A DNA stretch of 6,029 nucleotides from Clostridia bacterium. Its GTDB lineage: Bacteria; Bacillota; Clostridia; Oscillospirales; CAG-272. Under the pieces are notes generated by a model. It was not told the DNA's origin. It searched no databases and saw only the letters and a list, made by a program, of their open reading frames with translations. A program made the translations under genes and the position numbers. Each line of letters opens with the position of its first letter. The stretch's first letter is position 1. Positions 1-5,539 of the stretch are shown one piece after another. Where the stretch lies: the NCBI GenBank assembly GCA_017621015.1, contig JAGAUC010000266.1, forward strand, positions 1 through 6,029, read 5' to 3'.

Positions 1-107
1 AGAATCCTTTATGCAATTTCAGCATTAGGGTTGGAGACGGCAGAGGAAAATATCTTATCAAACGCCAATTGTTTGAAGAATATTTAGATTCGCAAAGAAG
101 AATTTAA
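1..107 (+). CDS. Excisionase-like protein, C-terminal fragment (cut by window start)
   Basis: Reading from base 3, an open frame runs from the window edge to a TAA at 105-107 and gives about 34 residues. It ends in GKYLIKRQLFEEYLDSQ plus a few residues. The pattern 'basic residue, I/L, IKR, x, x, FE, x, YL' is typical of the C-terminal wing of small Tn916-type excisionases, which bend DNA and steer the integrase toward excision. The position directly upstream of an integrase gene in the same direction is the usual xis-int order. The N-terminal helix-turn-helix part is outside the window, so the family call rests on the tail and the context. The stop lies 84 bp before the integrase start, and the integrase has its own promoter in between. 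A competing frame ending at 87 shows no recognisable pattern. Confidence 0.6.
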   Translation, partial: NPLCNFSIRVGDGRGKYLIKRQLFEEYLDSQRRI

Positions 108-117
108 GTAAATGATA

Positions 118-146
118 TTGAAAAATCGAAGTTGTTGTGATATAAT
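118..146 (+). promoter_or_regulatory. Sigma-A promoter of the integrase gene
   Basis: A -35 box TTGAAA (118-123) is followed after exactly 17 bp by a perfect -10 box TATAAT (141-146). A TG one base before the -10 box makes it an extended -10 element. Transcription should begin near 152-154, giving a leader of about 40 nt. This is one of the two best promoters in the window. It implies that the integrase is transcribed separately from the excisionase, and with no terminator after the integrase it could also feed ychF. Confidence 0.8.
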
Positions 147-175
147 TAGATGTTACATGGACTCCGATTCGACAG

Positions 176-184
176 AAAAGGAGG
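176..184 (+). promoter_or_regulatory. Ribosome binding site deciding the integrase start
   Basis: AAAAGGAGG lies 7 nt before the ATG at 192. The in-frame ATG at 150 has no such site and falls at or before the predicted transcription start, so it is very unlikely to be used. Confidence 0.85.
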
Positions 185-191
185 ACATATA

Positions 192-1367
192 ATGGGTAAA
201 AACTTAAAAGGCAAAGAAATTGGAAGAGGTATCGATCAAAGAGCTGATGGAAGATATCGTGCGCGATTTGTTAATCGATGCGGAAATCGTATTGAAGAAT
301 GTTTTGATGACCCTAAAAAGGCCAAACAGTGGTTGGAAAGAGAAAGGGCACTTGATAAGCAATATGCTAAAAGCCCTGATCCTGGAATGAGAGTTGATGA
401 TTGGTTCAGCTTTTGGATTGAAAAGCACGGACGCGATCTGGCACCCAACACTATACGCAATTACAAAGAGCGATACGAGAAAAACATCAAACCGGTAATC
501 GGTAAAATGAGGTTAATCGATGTTAAGCCGATGCATTGTAAGCAAATCTTCAACGAAATGGAAGATTTGTATGCCGGTTCAACGATTCGTCAGGCATACA
601 TAGCGATGGGATCGATGTTCAGATATGCCTTGGATAATGGCTATATTTCAAAGCACCCAATGGATGGCGTCAGGTTTAACAAACCCGTCAGAGCTGTTGA
701 CGATATCAGATACTTAACCAGTGAAGAACAAGCGGCATTTCTTAAAGTGGCGAAAAGATCGCATAATTATAATCAATATTCATTTCTTCTCGAGACCGGG
801 CTGCGAACCAGCGAAATGATTGGCCTTGTGTGGGATGATATTGATTGGGATAATAGAACGCTTACCGTTAAAAGGAACGTGGAGTATAGGCCTAAAGAAG
901 GTTGCTGGCGAGCAGGTCCTACAAAGTCCATGGCGAGCTATAGAACGATACCATTGACCAATAGGGCGATGGATATTCTCGAAGCTGTGCATGCAACTGT
1001 CGCTAATAGGAAACGGTCTCCTCGTTTGGAAACAAGGTTAGAGTATCTCGATCGCAGATCCGGTAAACTGGAGTATATAGTTATGAAGGATCTTGTTTTT
1101 ATCAACTATAGAACCGGTATGCCGAGTAAGAACAGCTCTTACGATACTCATCTGTATAAGCTTTGTGAAGAAGCCGGTATCAAGAGATTCTGTATGCATG
1201 TTCTTCGCCACACCTATGCTACAAGGGCAATTGAAAGAGGCATGCAAGCTAAGTATCTTCAGAAGCTACTCGGTCATTCCAGCATCCAAACTACCATGGA
1301 TCGATATGTACACGTGTCTCTTGCTTCTATGAGAGAAGCAGTAAATCAATTTGAATGCCAAGAATAA
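192..1367 (+). CDS. int: Tyrosine recombinase / site-specific integrase of an integrative element
   Basis: This 391-residue protein should cut and rejoin the attachment sites of a mobile element during integration and excision. Residues about 10-55 look like an arm-site DNA-binding domain (GRGIDQRADGRYRARF). Residues about 66-155 form the SAM-like core-binding domain, and about 172-385 the catalytic domain. The catalytic set is complete: R205 (ETGLRTSEM), K245, H336 and R339 (HVLRH), H362 (LLGHSS) and the nucleophile Y372 (MDRYVHV). Length and layout fit integrases of Tn916-like elements and temperate phages of Bacillota. The start at 192 is chosen for its ribosome binding site and because the promoter ends at 146. 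The gene follows an excisionase-like tail and is the last element gene before the housekeeping ychF, so it probably sits at the element end. It is more AT-rich than the genes after it, which fits transfer. Whether the parent element is an ICE, a prophage or a degraded island cannot be seen. Confidence 0.95.
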   Translation: MGKNLKGKEIGRGIDQRADGRYRARFVNRCGNRIEECFDDPKKAKQWLERERALDKQYAKSPDPGMRVDDWFSFWIEKHGRDLAPNTIRNYKERYEKNIKPVIGKMRLIDVKPMHCKQIFNEMEDLYAGSTIRQAYIAMGSMFRYALDNGYISKHPMDGVRFNKPVRAVDDIRYLTSEEQAAFLKVAKRSHNYNQYSFLLETGLRTSEMIGLVWDDIDWDNRTLTVKRNVEYRPKEGCWRAGPTKSMASYRTIPLTNRAMDILEAVHATVANRKRSPRLETRLEYLDRRSGKLEYIVMKDLVFINYRTGMPSKNSSYDTHLYKLCEEAGIKRFCMHVLRHTYATRAIERGMQAKYLQKLLGHSSIQTTMDRYVHVSLASMREAVNQFECQE

Positions 1368-1446
1368 ACCAAAAATAAAACAAATGGGGCAAAAATGGGG
1401 CGGAAAAGCTCGCGAAGCCTTGGAAATAAAGGAGATATAGAGAATT
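1368..1446. other. Probable mobile-element boundary / attachment-site region
   Basis: These 79 bp separate the integrase stop from the ychF start. They contain the AAATGGGGC repeat pair, then a GC-richer strip around 1407-1422 with the small palindrome TCGCGA, then the ychF ribosome binding site. Composition and codon use change across this strip, from AT-rich element DNA to GC-richer housekeeping DNA. The attachment core should lie here or in the very start of ychF, but only one element end is in the window, so no att repeat pair can be matched. No tRNA or tmRNA sequence is present. No hairpin with a U-tract is seen. Confidence 0.45.
1382..1401 (+). repeat. Two direct copies of AAATGGGGC at 11-bp period
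   Basis: AAATGGGGC occurs at 1382-1390 and again at 1393-1401, separated by AA. The 11-bp period is about one helical turn, so both copies face the same side of the DNA. They begin 14 bp after the integrase stop. Short direct repeats next to an integrase gene at an element end are often arm-type integrase-binding sites. That role is inferred here; the repeat itself is seen directly. Confidence 0.6.
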
Positions 1447-2541
1447 ATGAAATTAGGTATAGTAGGTCTTCCAAACGTTGGAAAGAGTACGCTTTTTAAT
1501 GCGCTTACGAATGCGGGCGCGGAGTCGGCGAACTATCCGTTCTGCACTATAGAGCCCAATGTGGGTGTTGTTGCCGTGCCTGACAGCCGTCTTGACGTGC
1601 TTGCGCAGATGTACAACCCCGAAAAATACACTCCCGCAATTATTGAATTCGTTGACATCGCGGGCCTTGTTAAGGGTGCTTCCAAAGGTGAAGGTCTTGG
1701 CAACCAATTCCTTGGTAACATTCGCGAGGTTGACGCCATTTTGCACGTTGTTCGTTGCTTTGAGGATGACAACATCATTCACGTTGACGGAAGTGTCAGC
1801 CCGATGCGCGATCTGGAGACCATCAACCTTGAGCTTATTTTCTCGGACATTGAGATCCTTGACCGTCGCATTGACCGTGTAAAAAAGGCAATGAAGGGCG
1901 ACAAGACGCTGGCCGCTGAGGTTGAGCTTCTGGAGAGGATCAAGGCGGTTCTCGAGGAGGGCAAGTGCGCCAGAACCATTGACTTTACCGAGGACGAGCT
2001 GGAGCTTCTTGGGGACGCTCAGCTTCTCACCATGAAGCCCATAATCTACGTGGCTAATGTCAGCGAGGATGAGGCCGGACACGAGCCGCTTGAAAACCCT
2101 GCATACTGCCAGCTCAAGGAGTACGCTGCCAGCGAGCATTCCGAGATCATTGCGATCTGTGCGGGCATTGAGGCGGAGATCGCGGAGCTGGATGCCGAGG
2201 AGAAGAAGGCATTCCTTGACGATATGGGCATCCAGGAGAGCGGTCTTGACCGTCTGATCAAGGCAAGCTATTCGTTGCTTGGCCTAATCAGCTATCTTAC
2301 GGCCGGTCCCAAGGAGGTTCGCGCCTGGACCATTACCAAGGGAACAAAGGCCCCTCAGGCAGCAGGCAAGATCCACAGCGATTTTGAGCGAGGTTTTATC
2401 CGCGCGGAGATCGTTTCCTTTGACGATCTGACGCGTCTTGGCTCGATGAACGCTGTCAAGGAGGCGGGACTCCTTCGCAGTGAAGGTAAGGAATACGTCA
2501 TCGTAGACGGTGACATCGTGCTTTTCCGCTTTAACGTATAA
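1447..2541 (+). CDS. ychF: Ribosome-binding ATPase/GTPase YchF (Obg-like, OLA1 family)
   Basis: The 364-residue length is normal for the family. YchF is a cytosolic P-loop NTPase that binds ribosomes and is linked to translation and stress responses. G1 is GLPNVGKST (residues 7-15) and G3 is DIAGL (70-74). L74 stands where classical GTPases have a catalytic Gln, which is the HAS-NTPase feature. G4 is NVSE (204-207) instead of NKxD, which in this family goes with ATP preference. Residues about 130-180 form a helical coiled-coil insertion, and about 283-364 the C-terminal TGS domain ending in DGDIVLFRFNV. The canonical start MKLGIVGLPN follows AAAGGAG (1428-1434) by a slightly long 12 nt. The upstream neighbour is the element integrase, so the native promoter may have been displaced; I find no good promoter immediately upstream. 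A terminator follows the stop. Confidence 0.97.
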   Translation: MKLGIVGLPNVGKSTLFNALTNAGAESANYPFCTIEPNVGVVAVPDSRLDVLAQMYNPEKYTPAIIEFVDIAGLVKGASKGEGLGNQFLGNIREVDAILHVVRCFEDDNIIHVDGSVSPMRDLETINLELIFSDIEILDRRIDRVKKAMKGDKTLAAEVELLERIKAVLEEGKCARTIDFTEDELELLGDAQLLTMKPIIYVANVSEDEAGHEPLENPAYCQLKEYAASEHSEIIAICAGIEAEIAELDAEEKKAFLDDMGIQESGLDRLIKASYSLLGLISYLTAGPKEVRAWTITKGTKAPQAAGKIHSDFERGFIRAEIVSFDDLTRLGSMNAVKEAGLLRSEGKEYVIVDGDIVLFRFNV

Positions 2542-2550
2542 AAAAAGAAG

Positions 2551-2582
2551 GGGGCACCTCATAGGAGATGCCCCTTGCTTTT
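2551..2582. terminator. Bidirectional intrinsic terminator between ychF and the DUF975 gene
   Basis: The arms GGGGCACCTC (2551-2560) and GAGATGCCCC (2565-2574) close a 4-base ATAG loop. In plus-strand RNA the stem has one C-A mismatch and is followed by UUGCUUUU. In minus-strand RNA the same position is a G-U wobble, so the stem is fully paired and runs into a U-tract (complement of the A-run at 2540-2546). It starts 9 bp past the ychF stop and 11 bp past the stop of the convergent gene, so it serves both and looks stronger on the minus strand. Confidence 0.9.
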
Positions 2583-2585
2583 GAT

Positions 2586-3176
2586 TCAGTTTTGAGAAAT
2601 TTCCTCGTAGAAGTTGGCACGGGCGGCTTCCATGTAAGGAGTAACCCAAAGTGTACCCACGCCGAAGCAAAGAGCACCGAGAAACAGCCAGCCGATAAAG
2701 CTGAGATCCAGCAGGAAGAGCCTCATTTTGTTGCCGTTCATCATTCTGCGGCTTTCGTCGATACACTGCTGCCAAGTATAGGACGGATTATCGTGCTTGA
2801 TGTAGAAGGACATCGAATAGCTGTATGCCTTAACGACACCGGGAACGATGAAAAGCAACGACCACAAAAAGGTAAATACCGAGATCAGAAGGCCGAGAAT
2901 AATGTTGCCTCCAACATCCGAGGTGAATCCGCTGAAGGTATCCTCGATCTTGATGGGTTCATCGCTTCTCACGAGACTCAAAAATACTTTCGCCATACCA
3001 AGGGTCAGGGGACCTACAATCAGAATGGGAACGATCACCGTAGTGGATGCGATTCCTGTGATAGCAGAAACGATCAGGCAAACCACAAGAGCATAAAGCC
3101 ACTTGTTGCCAAAAATGTTATTGCCGAGTTGTTCACGTGCTTTGGCACGAAATTCGGCTGCGGTTGTCTTTTTCAT
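2586..3176 (-). CDS. DUF975 family integral membrane protein
   Basis: This is a 196-residue membrane protein of unknown function. Family marks are the N-terminal RAKAREQL (residues 10-17), a core reading FLWSLLFIVPGVVKAYSYSM (103-122), the ESRRMMNGNK stretch (141-150), and a C-terminal part with LSFIGW (158-163), WVTPY (177-181) and a final FYEE. Hydrophobic stretches at about 25-45, 46-66, 92-117 and 153-178 suggest four membrane-spanning or embedded segments and no cleaved signal peptide. The ATG at 3174-3176 has AAGGAGG 8 nt upstream and a consensus promoter. The gene is transcribed divergently from trmB and convergently to ychF, so it stands alone as a single-gene unit. A 204-codon open frame on the opposite strand is its shadow. 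Family membership is well supported; the biological role is not known. Confidence 0.92.
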   Translation of the reverse strand: MKKTTAAEFRAKAREQLGNNIFGNKWLYALVVCLIVSAITGIASTTVIVPILIVGPLTLGMAKVFLSLVRSDEPIKIEDTFSGFTSDVGGNIILGLLISVFTFLWSLLFIVPGVVKAYSYSMSFYIKHDNPSYTWQQCIDESRRMMNGNKMRLFLLDLSFIGWLFLGALCFGVGTLWVTPYMEAARANFYEEISQN

Positions 3177-3184
3177 AAATGATT

Positions 3185-3191
3185 CCTCCTT
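3185..3191 (-). promoter_or_regulatory. Ribosome binding site of the DUF975 gene
   Basis: On the minus strand AAGGAGG sits 8 nt before the ATG at 3174-3176, a near-ideal Shine-Dalgarno sequence that fixes this start. Confidence 0.85.
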
Positions 3192-3209
3192 AAAAGGTTT
3201 TTATAAAAA

Positions 3210-3215
3210 TATAAT
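3210..3215 (+). promoter_or_regulatory. Possible -10 element for trmB, overlapping the minus-strand -10
   Basis: TATAAT on the plus strand occupies 3210-3215, sharing five bases with the minus-strand TATTAT. It would start RNA near 3222, about 47 nt before the trmB ATG. No good -35 box is found 16-18 bp upstream and no TG extension is present, so this is a weak or activator-dependent promoter at best. It is the only clear candidate for the trmB operon in this intergenic region. Confidence 0.5.
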
Positions 3216-3239
3216 ATCACAGAACCTCAAAAATGTCAA
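3211..3239 (-). promoter_or_regulatory. Consensus sigma-A promoter of the DUF975 gene
   Basis: On the minus strand a perfect -35 box TTGACA (3239-3234) is followed after 17 bp by TATTAT (3216-3211), with TG at the extended -10 position. Transcription should start near 3204, giving a leader of about 28 nt with the ribosome binding site inside it. Confidence 0.85.
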
Positions 3240-3268
3240 GAATCCTTAAAAAGAAAGGACTGTTTTAT

Positions 3269-3937
3269 ATGAGAATGAGAAAAAAGAAAAACGGCGCGGC
3301 AAGAATTGAAGCCTGCCGTGAGCTTTTAATAACTGAAGTGGAAAAATTGAAGGAAGAGCCGCAGTATGCCTTTCCCACGAAGCGACCTCTTCATCTTGAA
3401 ATCGGTTGCGGAAAGGGAAGCTTTGCCTGCGGTATGGCTAAGGCAAGCCCCGGCGTAAACTTTATTGCTATGGAAAAGGTGCCTGATGTGGCATGCCTTG
3501 CCCTTGAAAAGGCCAAGAAATGTGCCCAGGAGCGCGAGGACAACCTGCGCTTTTTGATTGGCGATGCAAAAAACCTTGCGGAGTGGTTTCCTGGGTCAAG
3601 CGTCGATTGCATCTATCTCAATTTCAGCGATCCGTGGCCCAAGTCCGGACACGCCAAGAGACGCCTGACATATCACACCTTCTTGGCGCTGTATCAGGAG
3701 CTTCTCGTTCCTGGCGGCGTTCTTGCCTTTAAGACCGATAACGTAGGGCTTTTCGATTTTAGCATTGAGGAATTTAAGGCGTTTGGTCTTGAAACCGAAT
3801 GGATCACACGTGACCTTCACGCCTCGGAGCATAATGAAGGAAACGTGATGACCGAATATGAAACGATCTTTTCCTCCAAGGGCCAGCCGATCTATGCGGC
3901 GCGCCTTCGATTTCCGGTAAAGGAGAAGACAGAATGA
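3269..3937 (+). CDS. trmB: tRNA (guanine-N7)-methyltransferase
   Basis: The protein uses S-adenosylmethionine to form 7-methylguanosine at position 46 in the variable loop of tRNAs. It has 222 residues, normal for the family. The basic start MRMRKKKN is typical. The SAM-binding loop EIGCGKG is at 44-50, followed by FIAMEK (65-70) and the acidic IGDAKN (97-102). The family signature NFSDPWPKSGHAKRR is at 118-132, KTDN at 155-158, and the C-terminal TEYE (195-198), part of the tRNA and cofactor site. The start at 3269 is chosen because AAAGGA (3254-3259) lies 9 nt upstream and the protein then begins as its relatives do. An in-frame ATG at 3233 would add 12 residues but has no ribosome binding site and overlaps the divergent -35 box. 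The stop overlaps the next start as ATGA, so translation is probably coupled. Confidence 0.96.
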   Translation: MRMRKKKNGAARIEACRELLITEVEKLKEEPQYAFPTKRPLHLEIGCGKGSFACGMAKASPGVNFIAMEKVPDVACLALEKAKKCAQEREDNLRFLIGDAKNLAEWFPGSSVDCIYLNFSDPWPKSGHAKRRLTYHTFLALYQELLVPGGVLAFKTDNVGLFDFSIEEFKAFGLETEWITRDLHASEHNEGNVMTEYETIFSSKGQPIYAARLRFPVKEKTE

Positions 3938-4488
3938 TTCGCGATCTTTTGCTTAAAAACCGAAGCTACCGAAGCTTTGATGCCTCCGTGGCCATCCCGA
4001 AGGAAACGCTGGTTGCATTCGTTGACAATATCCGATACACGCCGTCCACAAGAAACGCGCAGGGTCTTCGCTTCCGCCTTTGCTATGAAAAGGAGGAATG
4101 TGCCAAGGTCTTGGCGCTCACCAAGTGGGCGGGGGCTCTTAAGGATCGCCATTTTCCGCCGGAAGGACACGAGCCTTCCGCATACATTGTGATCTGTGCT
4201 GAGCAGGATATTTTCACGCGTGACGTAGGCATTGCCGCTCAGACCATTATGTTGTCGGCAACCGAAATGGGGCTTGGCGGTTGTATGATCGGAAGCTTTG
4301 ACGAAGGAAAGCTTACGGAGCTTCTTGCCATCCCGTCAAATCTTCGTCCACGCCTGATTTTGGCGCTGGGAAAGCCGGATGAGACGGTGGTGATCGAGGA
4401 GGCGGAAGAAAACGGCCTTGCCTATTATCGCGATGAAAACGACGTGCATCACGTTCCCAAGCTCAAAACCGAGGATATGATTTTGTGA
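3934..4488 (+). CDS. Nitroreductase family protein (FMN-dependent oxidoreductase)
   Basis: This 184-residue protein belongs to the nitroreductase fold, flavoenzymes that pass electrons from NAD(P)H through FMN. The N-terminal RSYRSF (10-15) is the usual FMN-phosphate contact region, and PSTRNAQ (37-43) the second flavin-contact segment. The helix around DVGIAAQ (97-103) leads to GLGGCMIGSF (113-122), and LALGKPDE (143-150) is the closing strand. It is at the short end of the family, which normally acts as a homodimer. The natural substrate cannot be inferred. AAAGGAG (3919-3925) sits 8 nt before the ATG, inside the end of trmB, with a 4-bp ATGA overlap. The end abuts truB, so the gene lies inside a probable tRNA-modification operon. 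That placement hints at co-expression but does not show a role in tRNA modification. Confidence 0.9.
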   Translation: MIRDLLLKNRSYRSFDASVAIPKETLVAFVDNIRYTPSTRNAQGLRFRLCYEKEECAKVLALTKWAGALKDRHFPPEGHEPSAYIVICAEQDIFTRDVGIAAQTIMLSATEMGLGGCMIGSFDEGKLTELLAIPSNLRPRLILALGKPDETVVIEEAEENGLAYYRDENDVHHVPKLKTEDMIL

Positions 4489-4494
4489 GGAAAG
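4486..4494 (+). promoter_or_regulatory. Ribosome binding site favouring the truB ATG start
   Basis: TGAGGAAAG, overlapping the nitroreductase stop, places GAGG 6 nt before the ATG at 4497. A GTG at 4485 (GTGA overlap with the preceding stop) also has a GAGGA 9 nt upstream (4471-4475), so the choice between the two starts is not certain. Confidence 0.55.
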
Positions 4495-4496
4495 AA

Positions 4497-5423
4497 ATGA
4501 AACAGCAAAGCACGATCGCTGAGCCAAGCGGTGTTCTTCTTGTCAACAAGCACAAGGGGGTCACCTCTCACGATATTGTAAATAAAGTAAGACGCCTGTA
4601 CGGCACAAGACGCGTGGGGCACACGGGAACGCTTGACCCTATGGCAACGGGCGTTTTGGTGGTTTTGGTCGGCAGGGCGGCCAAGGCGGCCGAGTATCTG
4701 GTTAGCGACAAAAAGCGCTACCGTGCGGTGATGCACCTCGGACTTACCACCGACAGTGAGGATGTCACGGGCAACGTACTGACCGAATCTCGGGAGATCC
4801 CTTCAAGGGACAAGGTGATCTCGGCTTGTGGGGCGTTTGTGGGGAACATTTCTCAGGTGCCTCCGATGTATAGCGCGCTCAAAGTACAAGGACAGAAGCT
4901 TGTCGATTTGGCAAGAAAGGGAATTACTGTGGAGCGGCAGGCGCGAGAGGTCACGGTCTACTCGCTTACCTGTACGCCGTGTGACGCGGAATCTGACTAC
5001 ATTCTTGATGTGGAGTGCTCGTCGGGCACGTACATTCGCACGCTTTGCGCCGACATTGGCGCATCCTTGGGCTGCGGTGCGGTAATGGCCGAGCTGGAGA
5101 GAACCGAAACCGGCGGATTTTCTCTGCAAGAGAGTTACACGATGGAGGATCTGCAAAGCAAGGAGCAAACGGAGCTTCAATCGCTTCTGATTCCCACGGA
5201 ATCGCTGTTTTCTTCGCTTCCGAAGGTCTGCTTACCTGCTTTTTATGAGCGACTTTTTCGAAGCGGCTGTGAGATCTATCAGAAAAAGATCGGAACAGAT
5301 TTGCCGGTGAATACGCGCGTTCGTGTGTGCAGAGAAGACGGCCGCTTCTTCGCCCTCGGCGAGGTACGTGAGTACGAGGAGGGAAGTGCCATCAAGTCTA
5401 TTAAACTTTTTGAATTAGAATAA
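4497..5423 (+). CDS. truB: tRNA pseudouridine(55) synthase
   Basis: TruB isomerises uridine 55 in the T-loop of tRNAs to pseudouridine and also acts as a tRNA chaperone in other bacteria. With the ATG at 4497 the protein has 308 residues. SGVLLVNKHKGVTSHD (11-26) is motif I. GHTGTLDPMATGVL (41-54) carries the catalytic Asp47. KRYRA (73-77) carries Tyr75, which stacks on the target base, and QVPPMYSALKVQGQ (120-133) follows. SSGTYIRTL (175-183) and LERTETGGF (200-208) complete the catalytic domain, and about 240-308 is a C-terminal RNA-binding extension of PUA type. All expected active-site residues are present. A GTG start at 4485 would add only four residues. The gene is last in the trmB-nitroreductase-truB run. 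The common truB neighbours rbfA and ribF are absent here, though ribF could lie elsewhere. Confidence 0.96.
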   Translation: MKQQSTIAEPSGVLLVNKHKGVTSHDIVNKVRRLYGTRRVGHTGTLDPMATGVLVVLVGRAAKAAEYLVSDKKRYRAVMHLGLTTDSEDVTGNVLTESREIPSRDKVISACGAFVGNISQVPPMYSALKVQGQKLVDLARKGITVERQAREVTVYSLTCTPCDAESDYILDVECSSGTYIRTLCADIGASLGCGAVMAELERTETGGFSLQESYTMEDLQSKEQTELQSLLIPTESLFSSLPKVCLPAFYERLFRSGCEIYQKKIGTDLPVNTRVRVCREDGRFFALGEVREYEEGSAIKSIKLFELE

Positions 5424-5425
5424 TT

Positions 5426-5472
5426 TATATCGATAACCCCGCCGGATTTCCTGACGGGGTTATATCGTTAAC
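5426..5472. repeat. Near-identical 12-bp direct repeat flanking the terminator hairpin
   Basis: TATATCGATAAC (5426-5437) and TATATCGTTAAC (5461-5472) differ at one base and bracket the hairpin loop at a 35-bp spacing. Part of the similarity comes from the hairpin arms, but the direct match extends beyond them. No function is known. Confidence 0.4.
5433..5463 (+). terminator. Hairpin terminator after truB
   Basis: A perfect 9-bp stem, ATAACCCCG (5433-5441) with CGGGGTTAT (5455-5463), encloses a 13-base loop and begins 9 bp after the truB stop. The downstream sequence is AT-rich but not a clean U-tract, so termination efficiency may be moderate. It separates the tRNA-modification operon from the sigma factor gene. 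Confidence 0.65.
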
Positions 5473-5481
5473 AAAATTTCC

Positions 5482-5505
5482 AACCTTTTTCAAAATCCGT
5501 GTCTA
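5482..5505 (+). promoter_or_regulatory. ECF-type promoter, probably autoregulatory
   Basis: AACCTTTTT (5482-5490) followed by CGTGTCTA (5498-5505) gives AAC-N16-GTC. This matches the general pattern of ECF sigma factor promoters: an AAC-type -35 with a T-run and a GTC-type -10. No sigma-A promoter is seen in this gap. Lying right before an ECF sigma gene, it is most simply read as the promoter that the sigma factor itself recognises. The assignment is by pattern and position. Confidence 0.65.
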
Positions 5506-5526
5506 TATGGGTGAAAGCTTGCAAGC

Positions 5527-5531
5527 GAGGT
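5527..5531 (+). promoter_or_regulatory. Ribosome binding site deciding the sigma factor start
   Basis: GAGGT lies 8 nt before the GTG at 5540. The in-frame ATG at 5507 has no ribosome binding site and falls next to the predicted -10 box, so the GTG is preferred. Confidence 0.7.
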
Positions 5532-5539
5532 ACAAACAG

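Noticed and set aside
1..87. Open frame 1 from the window edge to TAG at 87
   Set aside because: It gives 28 residues without any recognisable pattern, while the overlapping frame ending at 107 matches an excisionase C-terminus and sits in the expected place.
162..183. Possible sequestration of the integrase ribosome binding site (CTCC with GGAG)
   Set aside because: Only four base pairs form and the stem cannot be extended, so it is likely chance.
150..191. Upstream in-frame ATG for the integrase
   Set aside because: It lies at the predicted transcription start, 4 bp after the -10 box, and lacks a ribosome binding site; ATG 192 has an excellent one.
1368..1446. tRNA or tmRNA gene as the integration target
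   Set aside because: No T-arm, acceptor stem or CCA-type end can be formed in this strip.
1453..2139. 228-codon open frame on the minus strand
   Set aside because: It is entirely inside ychF on the opposite strand and has no family pattern; ychF is unambiguous.
1447..2541. NVSE in place of NKxD in YchF as an unusual feature
   Set aside because: This change is normal for the YchF/OLA1 family and is not a novelty.
2568..3182. 204-codon open frame on the plus strand
   Set aside because: It is antisense to the DUF975 gene, which has a consensus promoter, a ribosome binding site, membrane segments and family motifs. The plus frame begins within the terminator.
3233..3268. Longer trmB start at 3233
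   Set aside because: No ribosome binding site precedes it, it overlaps the divergent -35 box, and the protein start at 3269 matches the family.
5507..5539. ATG start for the sigma factor at 5507
   Set aside because: It overlaps the edge of the predicted promoter and has no ribosome binding site; GTG 5540 follows GAGGT at 8 nt.
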